DNA from: Erodium maritimum
Taxonomy: Eukaryota; Streptophyta; Magnoliopsida; Geraniales; Geraniaceae
Direction of reading: 5' to 3'
Length of the DNA: 64,000 nucleotides
NCBI GenBank assembly: GCA_963921825.1
Contig: OY997594.1
Span: 10,111,001 to 10,175,000, forward strand
Shown here: positions 34,121-46,764 of the stretch, in pieces
Position numbering within the stretch: the stretch's first letter is position 1
How the letters are laid out: each line of letters starts with the position of its first letter
Notes under the pieces: model-generated
What the model was told of the DNA's origin: nothing
Databases searched by the model: none
What the model saw: only the letters and a program-made list of their open reading frames with translations
Program-made: the position numbers and the translations under genes

Positions 34121-36140
34121 TCAATTCTGCTCCATACAAAACAATCAAGGTCAAATGGTTGCATGGGAGTCGGGAATGGACGACATCCTCTCGACATATT
34201 TTAAGCGACTTTTCACCACCTTTGAGGCTTCTCTCCTTTCTATGAATCTCCATGTTCGAACCAAGACTACGATCCCACAGATTCAAGCATTAAGGCGACC
34301 ATACTTAAGGATGAGGTAACACAAGCTGTGTTTTCAAATGAGACCAAACAAAGCGCCAAGGCCATATGAACTAAATCCTAAATTCTACCAATATTACTAG
34401 CCGACCCTTAGCACCAGTAGTCACAACTTTTTTCCAGCAGATCATAAGGGGAGGGGACCTACAAGATGGGATGAGTGACACCACTTTGTTCCTCATCCCA
34501 AAAATCCCAAGACTAAAATTGGTCACCGACCTTTGCCCAATCGCTCTTTATAACTTCATCTTTCGCATTCTCTCGAAGGTACTGGCAAATCATCTCAAAG
34601 GATTGGTCCTGAATATTATATCCCTTACCTAAGGGGCCTTTGTTCCAGGCCTATTTATCCAAGATAATATATTTGTCTCGTTCGATGTAATCCATTACCT
34701 CCGGCGAAAAACACATGGGATTACGGGTTTCATGTCCTTTGAACTAGATATGAGTAAAGCCTACGATAAGGTGGAATGGCCATTCATCTTGATAATGATG
34801 CGGAAGTCGGGATTCTCTGAGAAATGGACAAAGTTAATGATGGTCTGCATGGGGATGATTTCGTATCAAATTGCATCCAAAGGCCATATTGTGGTCCTTA
34901 TAATTCCAACATAGGGCATCCGGAAAGTGAAACTCATAATCTCTACAATTCCAACACGGTTTTTTTAACATATCATAGGGGAAGGGACCTACAAGATAGG
35001 ATCAAGGACACCACTGTGATCCTCATCCCCAAAGTCCCAAGACCGATATTGGTCACAGACCTTTTCCCGATCGCTCTTTATAACGTAATCTTTCGCATCT
35101 TCTCGAAGATCTAGCAAATCGTCTCAAAGGATTGGTCGCGATCATTATATTCCCAACCTAAGGGGAATGTGTTCTTGGCCGATCTATCCAAGATAATATC
35201 TTTGTCTCGTTCAAGGTGATCCATTTTCTCCGTCAAAAAACACAAGGGATTACGGTTTTCATGGACCTTAAACTAGATATGAGTAAAGCCTACGACAAGG
35301 TAGAATGACTATTCATCCTAACAATGATGCGGAAGTTGGGATTCTCTGAGCAATGGATAAAATTAATGATGGTCTGCATGGGGACGGTTTTGTATCAAAT
35401 TGCAACCAAAGGCTATATTGTGGACTCTATAATTCCAATAAGGGGCATCTGGATAGGGAAACACATCATCCCTATAATTCCAACACGATTTTTTTCATCA
35501 TTCACAGGGAAAAAGACCTACAAGCTGGGATAAATGACACCACTTTGGTCCTCATCCCCAAAATCCCAAGACCGAAACTGGTCACTGACCTTTGCCTTAT
35601 CAATCTCTTTAACACCATCTTCTGCATCATCTCAAAGGTACTGGAAAATCATCTCAAAGGATTGCTCCAGAATATTATATCCCTTACCCAAGAGGCCTTT
35701 ATTCTTGGTCGATCTATCAACAATAATATCTTTGTCTTGTTTGAGCTGATCCATTACCTCCAACGAAAAACACAAGGGATTACGGGTTTCATGGTCTTTA
35801 AACTAGATATGAGTAAAGCCTACGACAAAGTGATGTGGAAGTTGAGATTCTCTGAGCAATAGAAAAAATTAATGATGGTCTGCATGGGGACAGTTCGTTT
35901 TAAATTAAATCCAAAGACCATACTTTGGACCGTATAATTCCAACACGGGGCATCCGGTAATGGGATCCACTCTCACCATTTCTCTTTCTCTTTTGCATGG
36001 AGGGACTGTCTCGTCTTATTGAACAGACTCAGAGGGAGGCCGGATACATGGTTACCAAGTAGCGGGAGGGGAGGGGGGGGCTTATTACCCATATGTTCTC
36101 TGCGGATGATTGATATTTTTTTTTATATAAAGCAACGATA
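34121..36140 (+). pseudogene. LINE C ORF2, reverse transcriptase with internal triplication
   Basis: Blocks of a non-LTR reverse transcriptase are clear: LIPKIPRLKLVTDLCPIALYN, a degraded FVPGR motif, LDMSKAYDKVEW with the first catalytic aspartate, GFSEKW, then SPLSPFLFLFCMEGL and MFSADD (about 36091-36108), the counterpart of the YADD box. A segment of about 530 bp (from about 34441 to 35960) is present three times in tandem, so the LDMSKAYDKV block occurs three times. Stops and frameshifts make the gene non-functional. Confidence 0.85.
34441..35960 (+). repeat. Tandem triplication of about 530 bp inside the reverse transcriptase
   Basis: Units begin near 34441, 34972 and 35500, each starting around GACCTACAAG and running past LDMSKAYDKV to a shared AATTCCAACA stretch. 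By eye the first 80 bases of units 1 and 2 differ at about 14 positions. Each junction contains an extra AATTCCAACACGG and a T-run of about seven. Confidence 0.8.
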
Positions 36141-37968
36141 GAGGAAGCCACATAGGTATGGGAAATGATAACCACTTTTGGTGCCTTGTCAGGGCAAGTC
36201 CTTAGCCCCAAAAAATTGTCCATGCTTTTTAGTACCAACACAGACCTGAAGACTCGACAAGCATGCTCCCAGATTCTCAATATTCCAAAAACAACATAGG
36301 CATCTATGTATTTGGGCGTACCCAACATGATTGGACGAAGTTGGACACGAAGCCTGGCTTACCTAGAAGACAGAGTTATTAAGCGTATCCGCTCATAAAA
36401 TGGAAAACTTCTCTCCCCAGCAGGTAGAGAAGTGATTATTCGATATGCTTTAACTTCCTTTCCTACGTACGTAATGTCTATCTTTAGAGTCCCTAACTCC
36501 ATCACAGACAAAATTCATGTGGCAATAGCCCGGTTTTGGTGAGGGCGCCAACTGATAAGAAATGACCCATCATATGGTTGGACTAAAATAGGTTGTGTCA
36601 ACCAAAATAAGTTGGGTAATGGCATTCAAAGATCTTCAGAATGCGAACAATGCACTACTCGGAAATCAGACATGGAGTCTGATCACTCAGCCTCAATCCC
36701 TGATAGCTCGTCTAGTCAAAGTAAGATACTACCCTGAGGGCGACTTCTAGATAGCTTCATGTAGACCCAATCTTACCTACATATGAACGAGTATATGAGA
36801 TACCTAAGAATTGATTAGATCTAGAATGCGCCAGACAATAAGGGATGGTAGAACCACACACATACTCCATATGACATGGTTGATTTCCATAGACCCGTCT
36901 ATCCATAAATCTTTTTTGTAACTCGAGGGGGCCCATGGTAGAGTCCCTCATCCTCTTAGCTCCTCGAAGGTGGAATGCGCCCCGCATAGTAGCGACCTGC
37001 TCCCCACAAGATCAGGCGGCCATCCTTGCCATCCCAGTAACAGCCACTCGAGAAAAAGAAATATTGTATTAGGGGAAATGAACCCAAAGGACACTACTCT
37101 ACAAAGTCGGGATATAGAACCATACGCCCAATGACGTCCAACAATCTGTATAGCCCCCGGTCTAGCCTACCATTTGGACCCTTAAAGTCCAACCACATAT
37201 TCACATATTCATACGACGCATCCTACTAGGTACTATACAAGTGGCAGCTAACCTCTACAGGCGTTTTGTCCTAATGTCCCACTTTCCCCTATTTGTTGCA
37301 ACCAAAACGGAGAAAGTGGAACACCTTTTCCTTCTATGTCATTTTGCCAAACACTGTTGGGCCAAACTTGGTGGGGGTATACTCTCTGCCACATACAACC
37401 ACTTTTGACACATGATGGGTACAATGGGTCCAACAAAAAACTCTAGACCGGATCATGGAAATCTCTATTTGCCTTTGGAAAATATTGAAGGACAAAAATA
37501 ACCGTGTCTAGAACGAAGCCTAACCCTCCCAGATGACGCTCTTTATCCAAGCATAGGGTCACATCCGCATCTGGTGCGAATCCCTGCTCCAACCAACCGG
37601 CTCGAGACGAATGGCACCCACGTAGGGAGACAATGGCTGGACCCCCACCCCTAGGGTATAAGGTCATCAACGTTTATAGGGTGGTATTTCAAGACTATGA
37701 AAATTCGGGTTAGGGATTTATATGTCGCTCAGACACATGGGAGGTTTTCGATATGGGGAATGGCACGGTCAATAGAGCATGAGATCCGATACTTATTGAG
37801 GCATTTGCAATCACAATGACACTGGCTCTGGTCTAGGTTAAATAATGGAACTGAGTTATCATTCACCCTGATGCATTTAGTGGAATAACCCTTAGTAAGC
37901 TATCTACAATCCACCTATATATGATAAGCAGTATTATTCAGGACATCCAACTCGTACTATATATAATC
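36141..37968 (+). pseudogene. LINE C ORF2, thumb, zf-RVT and RNase H remnant
   Basis: Further conserved L1 blocks are visible in shifting frames: SGQVLSPKKLSMLFS, MYLGVPNMIGRS, LLSPAGREVIIRYAL and SFPTYVMSIFRVPN, then KVEHLFLLCHFAKHCWAKLG in the zinc-binding region. The RNase H part is badly degraded and split at 37968 by a short LINE insertion. Confidence 0.75.
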
Positions 37969-38340
37969 CATTGCTAAAAAGGATAGCATGGGTGCTTGGA
38001 GTTTTAGCAAGAAAGTTGAAAAAAAACGGTAGACCTTGTTGCTTTGGCCCTCGAACGTGGATGAAAACATCGAGGTTAGTGAGGACGTGATTTACCCTGA
38101 TCCGACTACAGAAGAAGCTCTTATTCCGGTTCCGGTGTCTAACCGGTTTATCTGTTTGAATTCGAGTAGGACGTAGTTGATTATTTTTCGTTTGTTTTCT
38201 TGCTTGAGTTTTTTTTGTTGCTCTTTGTAGCTGTTTTGGTACGGGGAAACGATACTGTTTATGGATCGTTTTCCGGCTTTGTTTTACTTTCTTGTAGAAC
38301 ATTTTCTTAATAAATTTTTAGCTTATAAAAAAAACAATCC
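37969..38340 (+). mobile_element. 5'-truncated LINE tail with 33-bp target duplication
   Basis: The 33 bases at 37936-37968 recur exactly at 38341-38373. Between them are about 370 bp ending AATAAATTTTTAGCTTATAA followed by an A-run (38327-38334). This is the pattern of a short 5'-truncated LINE copy made by target-primed reverse transcription. The duplication is longer than usual. Confidence 0.75.
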
Positions 38341-38373
38341 ATTCAGGACATCCAACTCGTACTATATATAATC

Positions 38374-38550
38374 GAGGATTCTAAACTTGGGTTTGAGAAA
38401 AGATCAGCGAACAAAGTCGCCTGTTGATTAGTCAGAGTGGCTCGTTCTATATCTATTCTTACAGGGCCTAGGTGATAGCTCCTGACTGCTTTAAATTGCA
38501 TCCTTCTCTCGAACAATTAATAAATATTCTCTTATATGCTCCTAAAAAAT
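38374..38550 (+). pseudogene. LINE C, RNase H end and 3' terminus
   Basis: Continues the RNase H reading after the insertion (FEKRSANKVA, resembling the RNxxAxxLA block) and ends in a short A-run at about 38544-38549, taken as the LINE 3' end. Confidence 0.5.
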
Positions 38551-38655
38551 GTAAATCGTTATATTTATTTAATCTAATAATTTAAATAAATTTATCGTTT
38601 ATATTTTAAAATAATTTACTACACATATACCTATATATGTATGTATCAAATATTT

Positions 38656-39652
38656 TTTGTTTGAAACAAGCGACAACAGAATTTTATTAGTAGTGTAAAT
38701 TGATAGTTATAGAAATTAGGTCACAGACCAGGAGTTCCAGAATATGTCCGGGATCCCTGTAGGTTTTTTGACACTATAGGAATCGTATAGAGAGTCTCGT
38801 TTACATCTTAAATAAGAACATTCAACACAAACATGCTACTAACTGAACAAACAAATACCAAAACAAAAACAAGAAACAGTTAAGCAGAAAGTAAAACCAG
38901 AGGGATTCGTCGTTCATCCGGGGTTGGTCAGGGGGACCCGGTCTTGGGGAATAGGGTTAGGCCACCATACACCTAACATTTCATCCCGGGGAAAAATCAT
39001 GGCTCTTGGTGGGTTGCATGTAACATCTGTCACTATCCAGCTAGTCATCGCATGACGGTAGCTTCTGTCCATCGGTGTCGAGACGACCTCCTTATGGACA
39101 AGCACCACCACTTCTTCATCCTCTTTATTGTCCTCCAATGAGAACGCTTCAAAGTGGCAACGAAAGGCCTCCACCTCATTCAAGTCTGACATGACGTCCA
39201 ATAGTCGAGGTCCCGACCTCCTAACTACCCTCGATAGGGTCGGTCTGTCCCAATGCACGATCACTAGGCTTGTGGCTGCAATTGACCCCAAGTTTGCATG
39301 TTGTTGTCAGGAAGGGGGGTGACTCTAGCATAGGGAGGGGCCGGTTCGTGGTAGATCCAACGAAGGCGATGACCAGACGTTGAGGGCGGCTTGATATGGG
39401 GCCTATTGAGTTGCAACGATGTTGGTTCGCATCAGAGGGGATGAGGGAAGAAAGATAAGGCGTTGTGGGAGGTACCTCGAGGATGAGGGATGAGGACCAA
39501 AGGTAGCATGGGTGGTCGAGGTGGCGGTGTCGGTTTGGGAGGAGGGAGACATGACGACTTTAGGGGAGAGAAAAATCTAATTTCCAGAGAAAATTCAAAA
39601 CCTAGTCTTCTACACTCGTTGGGATCTTTTTCTAACATGAGATGATTGTATA
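38656..39652 (-). mobile_element. Retroposon F, 12-bp target duplication
   Basis: TATCAAATATTT occurs at 38644-38655 and 39653-39664. The 997-bp insert has its 3' end on the left, a GC-richer body and a 3' untranslated tail similar in layout to retroposon E. One minus-strand ORF of 125 codons (38914-39291) is not recognised. The A-tail is short and degraded. Confidence 0.6.
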
Positions 39653-39664
39653 TATCAAATATTT

Positions 39665-40309
39665 GTTTTTATTCAATCAATGTATATGAAAATTAAGACT
39701 AACAGTATTATTTTTTGTAATATGTTATTAGATCCTATATGGTTATTAAGTATTTTTCAAAAAAATCGAAGGTTACTAAATGATATTTTAATCATTTTAT
39801 TGTTCGTTGTTTTTTTTATAAAGGTTGAACTGACAAAGGTTTGGAAATCTTATTATATGTGACTAGTATTTTAGAGTTTTTATGTTTTATGGATGAAAAA
39901 TTAACTTCGCCGAGTAAAGTGATATTATGGGAAAGTTAAGGTACTAGTTTGAGCCTTTTCAAAGTCAAGTGTAATTTTTAAAAAAACGCGTATAGTTAAG
40001 TGTAACTATTTGATATATTCCTCTTTCACAATATGAAATTTCGAAGTCATATCTTGTAATAACTAGTTATCTATTTTTTATGAAATATTAATATTTTTAA
40101 AGGTACTTTATGTATTATTTAATGCTTTGTATTATAATTATAAAAAATTGTCTCCCCCTCACTTGAAAACCTAGTTCTGTTACTGATTGTAAGTACGATT
40201 TTGGGTTTCGTTGGCACTCTCTATATTTGATTACAATTATTGATACAATATTTTACTTTTTCTTTAAAAAAATGATGTTAACATTATTTATTTTGTTCAA
40301 ACTAAATAT
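39665..40309. other. AT-rich intergenic DNA
   Basis: No gene or repeat border seen between two retroposon insertions. Confidence 0.5.
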
Positions 40310-40320
40310 TGAACATGAAG

Positions 40321-41253
40321 TTTTTTTTTGAAAGGTGGGATAAACTTCATTCATGAAGAGTGGCCACATATAATCTTTTGGGGCAAGTCTCTAAGTTCGA
40401 GAATATTTTCAGGGACCCCGTCAAAGATTAGGAAACATATTAGGAAACATAGGATACAATAGATTAGCACAACTGTCAGACGCGATAAAGCAGACACAAT
40501 GAGCTAGAAACCCAATTAGATGGTTGTCTTAGGCTGCTGGGATAATTTGGGTTGTCCCGCTAGCTCCTTGTGAAGGGTAACCAATGGGCCTTGGAAGATA
40601 ATGGTATAGGACAACCCTCTAGCCTACTATCCTATACTGATTCGAAGGTCTCATACCTCCTGAAATGGCTGTAGAGAATACCTCCCCTGAACAGCGGGGA
40701 TGAGAGCAACTATTGGTATAGAGGGTACCACATCTTCTCTAGGTCTTGTCGTTATCAAAACAACCCTGCCATTGTTATTCTCATCCTTAGCGAGGGAGAC
40801 CATCTCCATCTGGCCTTGACGAGCCATGATTTTATGGATCACCAAGTCGCATAGAGGCTACGAACTAGTAGACGGTTGGAGTCCAAGGATTAATGGAAGG
40901 GCAAGATCCTTGAGACGGAGAGAAGAGGAACGAGAGCCTAATCGAGGAGGCATAAAAGTGCTCCTTCCATGATTTAGCGGAAGTGGCGCGGTGGTTCCAT
41001 GAGAAACCCTGAAAACTGTATCTCTTGTTGTAGGGAGAGAGAACACAGAGAAGCATAATAACTCCAAAACTCCAAAGATGGGGTTAAGATGGTGAGCGAA
41101 AAAAAGAAACAGTCATGAGAAAGAATCGACCACAAACAACATTAGACGGCACGACGCCGTCGGAAACCTTTTTGAGAAAGCATGTATCCGTGATTGGTTT
41201 TATTTTTATGCCATAATTTAGATCGGACTTAACAACCTAAATTTCAAGTTTTA
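40321..41253 (-). mobile_element. Retroposon G, 11-bp target duplication and A-tail
   Basis: TGAACATGAAG is found at 40310-40320 and at 41254-41264. The 933-bp insert starts on the left with nine T, an A-tail on the minus strand. Minus-strand ORFs of 64-69 codons (40651-40845 and 40858-41067) are not recognised. The tail resembles that of retroposons E and F in layout. Confidence 0.75.
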
Positions 41254-41264
41254 TGAACATGAAG

Positions 41265-42680
41265 TTTCTAAATTATGTATTGTTGAATAACATGCATCTC
41301 AAGGGGATACCGTAATAGTGAAGGGTCAATCTTTTGTATAAGAGGTTTTGAGTTTAATCCTATGTAAAACTATAACAACTATAGAAGACTCTACTAGCAT
41401 ACTTAATCACTTATTTATCACTTGTGTTCAATGTCAAAAATAAAGGTAGAAAGGGTAAACAAGATCCTACACCTATGTCAAACAAATCCTAATAAGATTG
41501 GTATTGGTTAGACTTTAACCACACAAAAATATCTACACTGACTTTATGAAATGCCAGTTCATAGTATAATATTTTAATAAACGAAGACATCTTGAAATCG
41601 GATTACACTTTATTTGGTGATCAACCACTCTTTGGTAGTAATTAGCCTAAACACCAACTTACTTAATTATATTTAACCAGCCATCTATAGTTCTATTGGC
41701 TTTATAAACATTGTTACCAGCACCTCAACAATGTCGAGACAATCTTCATGAAAAGGATGGGAAAAAAACCCATCCCTAGACGAGTTGTTGGGTTAATCAC
41801 AAAGCACAAGCTCTCCAAACTATAATCAATCAACCAATTATATCTGATGCTTATATTTGTTTATAATATAATAATTATATATACTATCTCAAAGTAAGGA
41901 TGTTATATAATTTATTGCTTCAAATAAGAATTTATATAAGACTTATAAAACAAGATTTTTAACCATGTATCGATAATTAGAAAACTAGTCTCTGTTAAGA
42001 AACCTGGTACCACAAAAAGTTGCTGACAGCCCATTTAGATTTGGTATGACTTGTCCCAAGAAATAAAGAAGGTATGGAGTTTGTGCTAATTGAGTATTTT
42101 ATGTAATTAAGCCACGTGGCGAGGAGGGAGGGTTTGGTGGGTTGGCCACATGGGTTTATACACAGATATTGTCAACACTCTGAATTATGGACATGCAGAT
42201 CATACATATGATTATTATAGTTTGATACTGTTAGTGTTATAAGTGATGCAGATGGATTTTCCACGACGTGCAGCAAATCCAGAACAGATTATATGTTAGG
42301 AAACTGATAGAAGTTAATTATGGCATTATTTTCTTCATAAGAAAGAGATAAAGCATTGATGTAGCACATATAAATTATATGATATAATGTCACATGTCAG
42401 ACACTAAGGTTTAATCTTCTAAAATTTTCAGGAACGATGCATATGAGATTATGAGGTAGGGGATTGGGCCAGTTCCTGAAAAGCCTGTATGGTTGCAAAA
42501 GAATGTTGGGCTATGCTGAAAAGGCCATAATGTTGAATAGATCCAATGGGCTGAACCTGAGCTGCGAGGAATAAAACTGCTCCCCGCCGGCGAGTTGATT
42601 CTATGCATAAATCATACACACTAAGCGGATTGGGTACCGAATCACAAATTGCGTGCGTGAATCGCAACTTGCGAGTCACT
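41265..42680. other. AT-rich intergenic DNA
   Basis: No ORF with recognisable content, no RNA gene and no obvious repeat boundary. Confidence 0.5.
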
Positions 42681-42689
42681 AAATCGTGG

Positions 42690-44413
42690 TTTGTGATTCG
42701 GGTGTCGAATCACGACTCACAATTGCGAGTCGTTGGTTCGTGATTCGCGGCCAGACCAATGAAAATCCGACACGTGGTCAGTGGGAAGAAAAAAATTCGT
42801 ATCGTTGGGACAACGCTCTGATAAAGGTAACTTGTTTAATTAAAATGAATACGAAAAACACATATAAAAAACAATTTTTAACCACCTATAAATACCCATT
42901 ACCCATTGATCAAACCTCCAACACTTCTCTCAATTTTCTCTCAACTTTCACTCTCAAATTTTCCGTTGCCTCTCTAAAAAACCACATCAACAATGTCCGA
43001 CAACTCGACTCAACCGCCGTCCTCATCGGAGCAACAAGACTACACGCCGGATTCCCTAGACTGTTCGGCTGATCAAGTCAACACATCTCAAGGAGGCGAC
43101 TATCAAGAGATGTTCACTACACCTTTCAACCCAGCTACCGTTGCTTGGGACTCTACCGCTTTCACTGCATTCATGCAACAACATTAGAACCATGTACATT
43201 CCAACAACATCGTCTTTCATTTCATTAATTCAATTTTTTTAATTAGTTATGTTGTTAAGTTCATTTCATTAATTCATTTTATTAAATTATTTATTTTGTT
43301 AAATTGATTTCATTAAACAATTTATTATTATTATTTATGTTGTTAAATGCATTTCAACATAGGTACATTCCAACCGTCGTCCAACTCGAGTACATTCCAA
43401 CCACCATATTTCAACCTCCCGCTTTACAACTCTACTATCAACTATTACGACTTTCTCGGTAATAGTCAATACCACTAACAACGAGTCGGCGGCAGCAGCG
43501 ACAACCGGATGTCGTCTCAGTCGTCCACTATCGGTCCTGTTCAACAGAAGAAGTCGGCGGCTAAAAGAAGTACCAAATGACTCCCTGAGGTAGACACGCT
43601 CCTAATCCATATCTGGTTACGCACAAGCAAAGACCCTCATTAAAGGAAACTCCCAAGATTAAAGATTCTTTTAGGGCACAATTTCCAAACAGTTCTAGAA
43701 GGAGGGGCGTTTTGACCCAAAAGATTTTACTTGGCAAGCCATAAATAGTCATTGGAACAGACAGGTGCCTCGAGTAGAGAGATACATCGCCATTTCGAAC
43801 AAATCGAAGGACAATATCCGCAGCAGATGGACCGACGAAATGTACAAATAGGAGGCCAGAAGTATTTACGCAAAACAATGTAAGGAAATGAGCTGAAACA
43901 TTTCAACCTCGATTGTTGGATCAAGCTAGTGGAAAACAAAGACAAGTTATGGGCGTAGGAAGGCACGGTCGGGGCTATACGACGACAATTGGATGAGGCT
44001 TGTACTTACAACTCAGCCCTACCCGCTTCACATTCCACCGATGATGAACATGTAATACCTCTCGGTGGTGAGTCCCAACCGGGTATGGTATCCTTTGATC
44101 CTCCCGAGGGGGGTAGTACCCCAAGTCCCCCCCCCCTCCCGAGGGGACGTTATTTGGTGCGAAGAGGAAGGGGAAGGGTATTTCAACCCAAGTACAAGCC
44201 ATTACCGACATAGACAAAGAAAACTGTGATAAGGCGAACAAAGTTCTGACGCTAGACGTCAAGTTCGACAAATACTACACCAAATACAAATAATTGCAGC
44301 AAACATATATGGCAAACTTAAACAAGGAGCAGCTGGTCACTCACGCAAGAATGTTGTCTTTAGTGTACACACGATGTGATAAGATCCAGGCTCATAATGA
44401 CAAGCTCCAATAA
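42690..44413 (+). pseudogene. PIF/Pong-type ORF1 (SANT/Myb-like) pseudogene
   Basis: A TATA-like CCTATAAATACCC (about 42884) and a CT-rich leader precede an ATG at 42993 (MSDNSTQPPSSSEQQDYTP). Further on, in broken frames, lies a Myb/SANT-like region (RVERYIAISNKSKDNIRSRW, WTDEMYK, CWIKLVENKDKLW, about 43770-43960) like the ORF1 protein that accompanies PIF/Pong transposases. The coding sequence has stops and frameshifts. Repeated GAATCACGA/GCGAGTC-type motifs at 42630-42745 look like subterminal repeats. A possible right end GTGTAGATGCTC is at 45821-45832, beyond retroposon H. Confidence 0.5.
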
Positions 44414-45473
44414 TATTTTTTTGATAAGCTCGAAAAATTTATTAGAAATAGAGGCATTTTCCAAAGGGGAAAAGGTCTAAAGGTTAAATACTAAAGCAAC
44501 GATTACATAGGAGCTCTAATACATGGAGCTAAAAGACCGAGTCTTTTCCTAAAAGAGAAAAAAAAAACCATCAATCCTTACCAACCCAGGTCAACGACGT
44601 AACGATCAACAAATAAAGACTGTGATAAAGGATCACAAAAAGCTTAAGTAGCCAAATTAGGATCAACAAGAAACATCTTCTTGGATGTCAATTCACGAAC
44701 CTTAGTCCATGCGTTGGGCCCAGGAGAAAGTGTTGCAATACCACTTTCTCGATTTGAAGATTGAGACTTTGACCTGGTGAAATAAAGATAATTGAGAGTG
44801 AGCGAGGGAACTAACAGCTTCTTTTTCAGAGGTCGACCCTTATAAGACTTAGGCTTTAGAAGAGCGTCCTTTCAGGAGATAACTTGTTGCTGGACTGGAG
44901 ATTGTACTTCCTCCGAAACTGCTTCCACAACCAATCCAATTCCTAATGCCTTAACCTCATTACCAAAAAATGAGTCTTGGATTACTTGACCCGAAAGTAA
45001 CCCAACAGCCTCAGATGAGGTTTACACCCGATTTCAACTGATCGTGCATATATCGAGGTTGATTCGGGGTTGAAGCTATGAACGGGTTGGACTACAAGCC
45101 CATTTGCACATTGTGCAACAACCGGTGGGCCAACCACAGGCCCGTCTGCAAGCTAGGCAACACCAATTTGAACCAATAGGGCCACTCTCAGGCCCGTCTA
45201 CAACAACCTAAAACGATGGTCCAGCCTCATGCCCACTATCGATTAAAGTCAACGGAGTGATCTTCTCTACATTAGAAACTCGATTCAAAGTAGCCTCTCC
45301 AACAACCAAATTCTTGCCAGGTGGTACGGTTTCAATCACATGAGAATCTTGTTCAACAACGTCACGAGAATAAAAATTCAAATCCAACGAAATCTTTGGA
45401 GCAATCCCAAGACAGACGCGATTCTGAACACGGACGTGATCGATCTCCTCTGCAACCTGAATCCCTTCTACCG
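44414..45473 (-). mobile_element. Retroposon H inside the PIF remnant
   Basis: CCAATAA lies at 44407-44413 and 45474-45480. The left end carries TTTTTTTGATAAGCTCGAAA, the reverse of the LINE tail pattern AATAAATTTTTAGCTTATAA plus A-run seen at 38.3 kb. The minus-strand ORF at 45208-45477 (89 codons) is not recognised. The duplication is short, so this call is weaker than for E, F and G. Confidence 0.5.
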
Positions 45474-45480
45474 CCAATAA

Positions 45481-46760
45481 AATTGTAGTACTTTTATTGA
45501 GTGGATTTGCTATTTTATTAATTAGTCAATGTAATATTGGTATTTAATTTTTTTTATTAATTAAAAGTTCAAGTTTAATTTCATTTTAGTTCATTTATTT
45601 TTTATTAATTAGTTTTATCAATTTTATTTAGTATTTACTATTTTAAATCAGAATTTAATAAATTCAGCAAAATATCAATTAATTATCCAATCAACATCCA
45701 TTTAACATCCCTGTAAATCATAATTTTCATACACGAGTCTCACACAACTCAATTTAAAGGATTTGCATCACAATTATCACCACATGATCCTCAAGTCATG
45801 ATCCTCATATGTGAGTCCCTCAGTGTAGATGCTCTAAGATCACTGCTTAAGCTTTACCGAATCATGAGCAAGTATCTCTCCACACGCATGATTCTCTCTC
45901 TCCAAAACCCTAAACAATCCTCTCATTTTCTGCTATCGATGTTGTCGGTGGATGTTGTGACTCGACCATGAGACTGTCGGTTGCACTCTCTTCCTCCCCT
46001 TTTCTTCTCCTTCCACCTTCCCACCTCCCTCCACCCGCCTCCGAGCTCCTTCACCCTCACTCCAAAGAGCTAATAATTATTCGTAAAAAAAATCTAATAG
46101 TTCACATTGTTAGTATAAAGTCATGAATATATATCATAATTTGGAGTGGTTTTAGCTAACTTGTTTTATTATTAAAACCTATCCATCTCCATATCATTAA
46201 TGCAACTCCACCTATAACCATGGAGCAATAAGGGACTATATTATTCTAATCCCATATTATTCTAATCCCAACACCTCAGTGAGCAAAAGTAGAATGATAA
46301 CACATGCTAATTAATATTATAATTAAAGCCAACCCAACCACAATCAAATAAGGATATCTCACTGCCAAACGGGTTTAGAACATGATAGTTCTGTTAATCT
46401 AATAATTATCGTGTACACTGAGTTAGCAAACCTAAAATGGTTGTTCAACTAAACACCAATAATACGAGAAGTATGACCTTCACATAAACACTAATTTTTC
46501 GATAACAAGTTATTGGACTAATTGATGAATTTGGTTACCAATAAGTTAATTTGGATTGAAATATTTATCTATTTAAAACAGAATCTTCAAATAATGTTTG
46601 AGGAAACCATTATGTTAATTAAATAATACTTTACATGTGAAACAATGGATGCATTGTTTATGTATTTAAAAAAAAATAAGAAATAGCTTTCGTTTGAGAA
46701 TCATTACAACAGTCAGTGCCTTCAAAAAGACAGTGATTTAATAATGAAACATGACAAAAA
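45481..46760. other. Intergenic DNA
   Basis: AT-rich, including the possible right end of the PIF remnant at 45821-45832. No gene seen. Confidence 0.4.
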
Positions 46761-46764
46761 CTAG

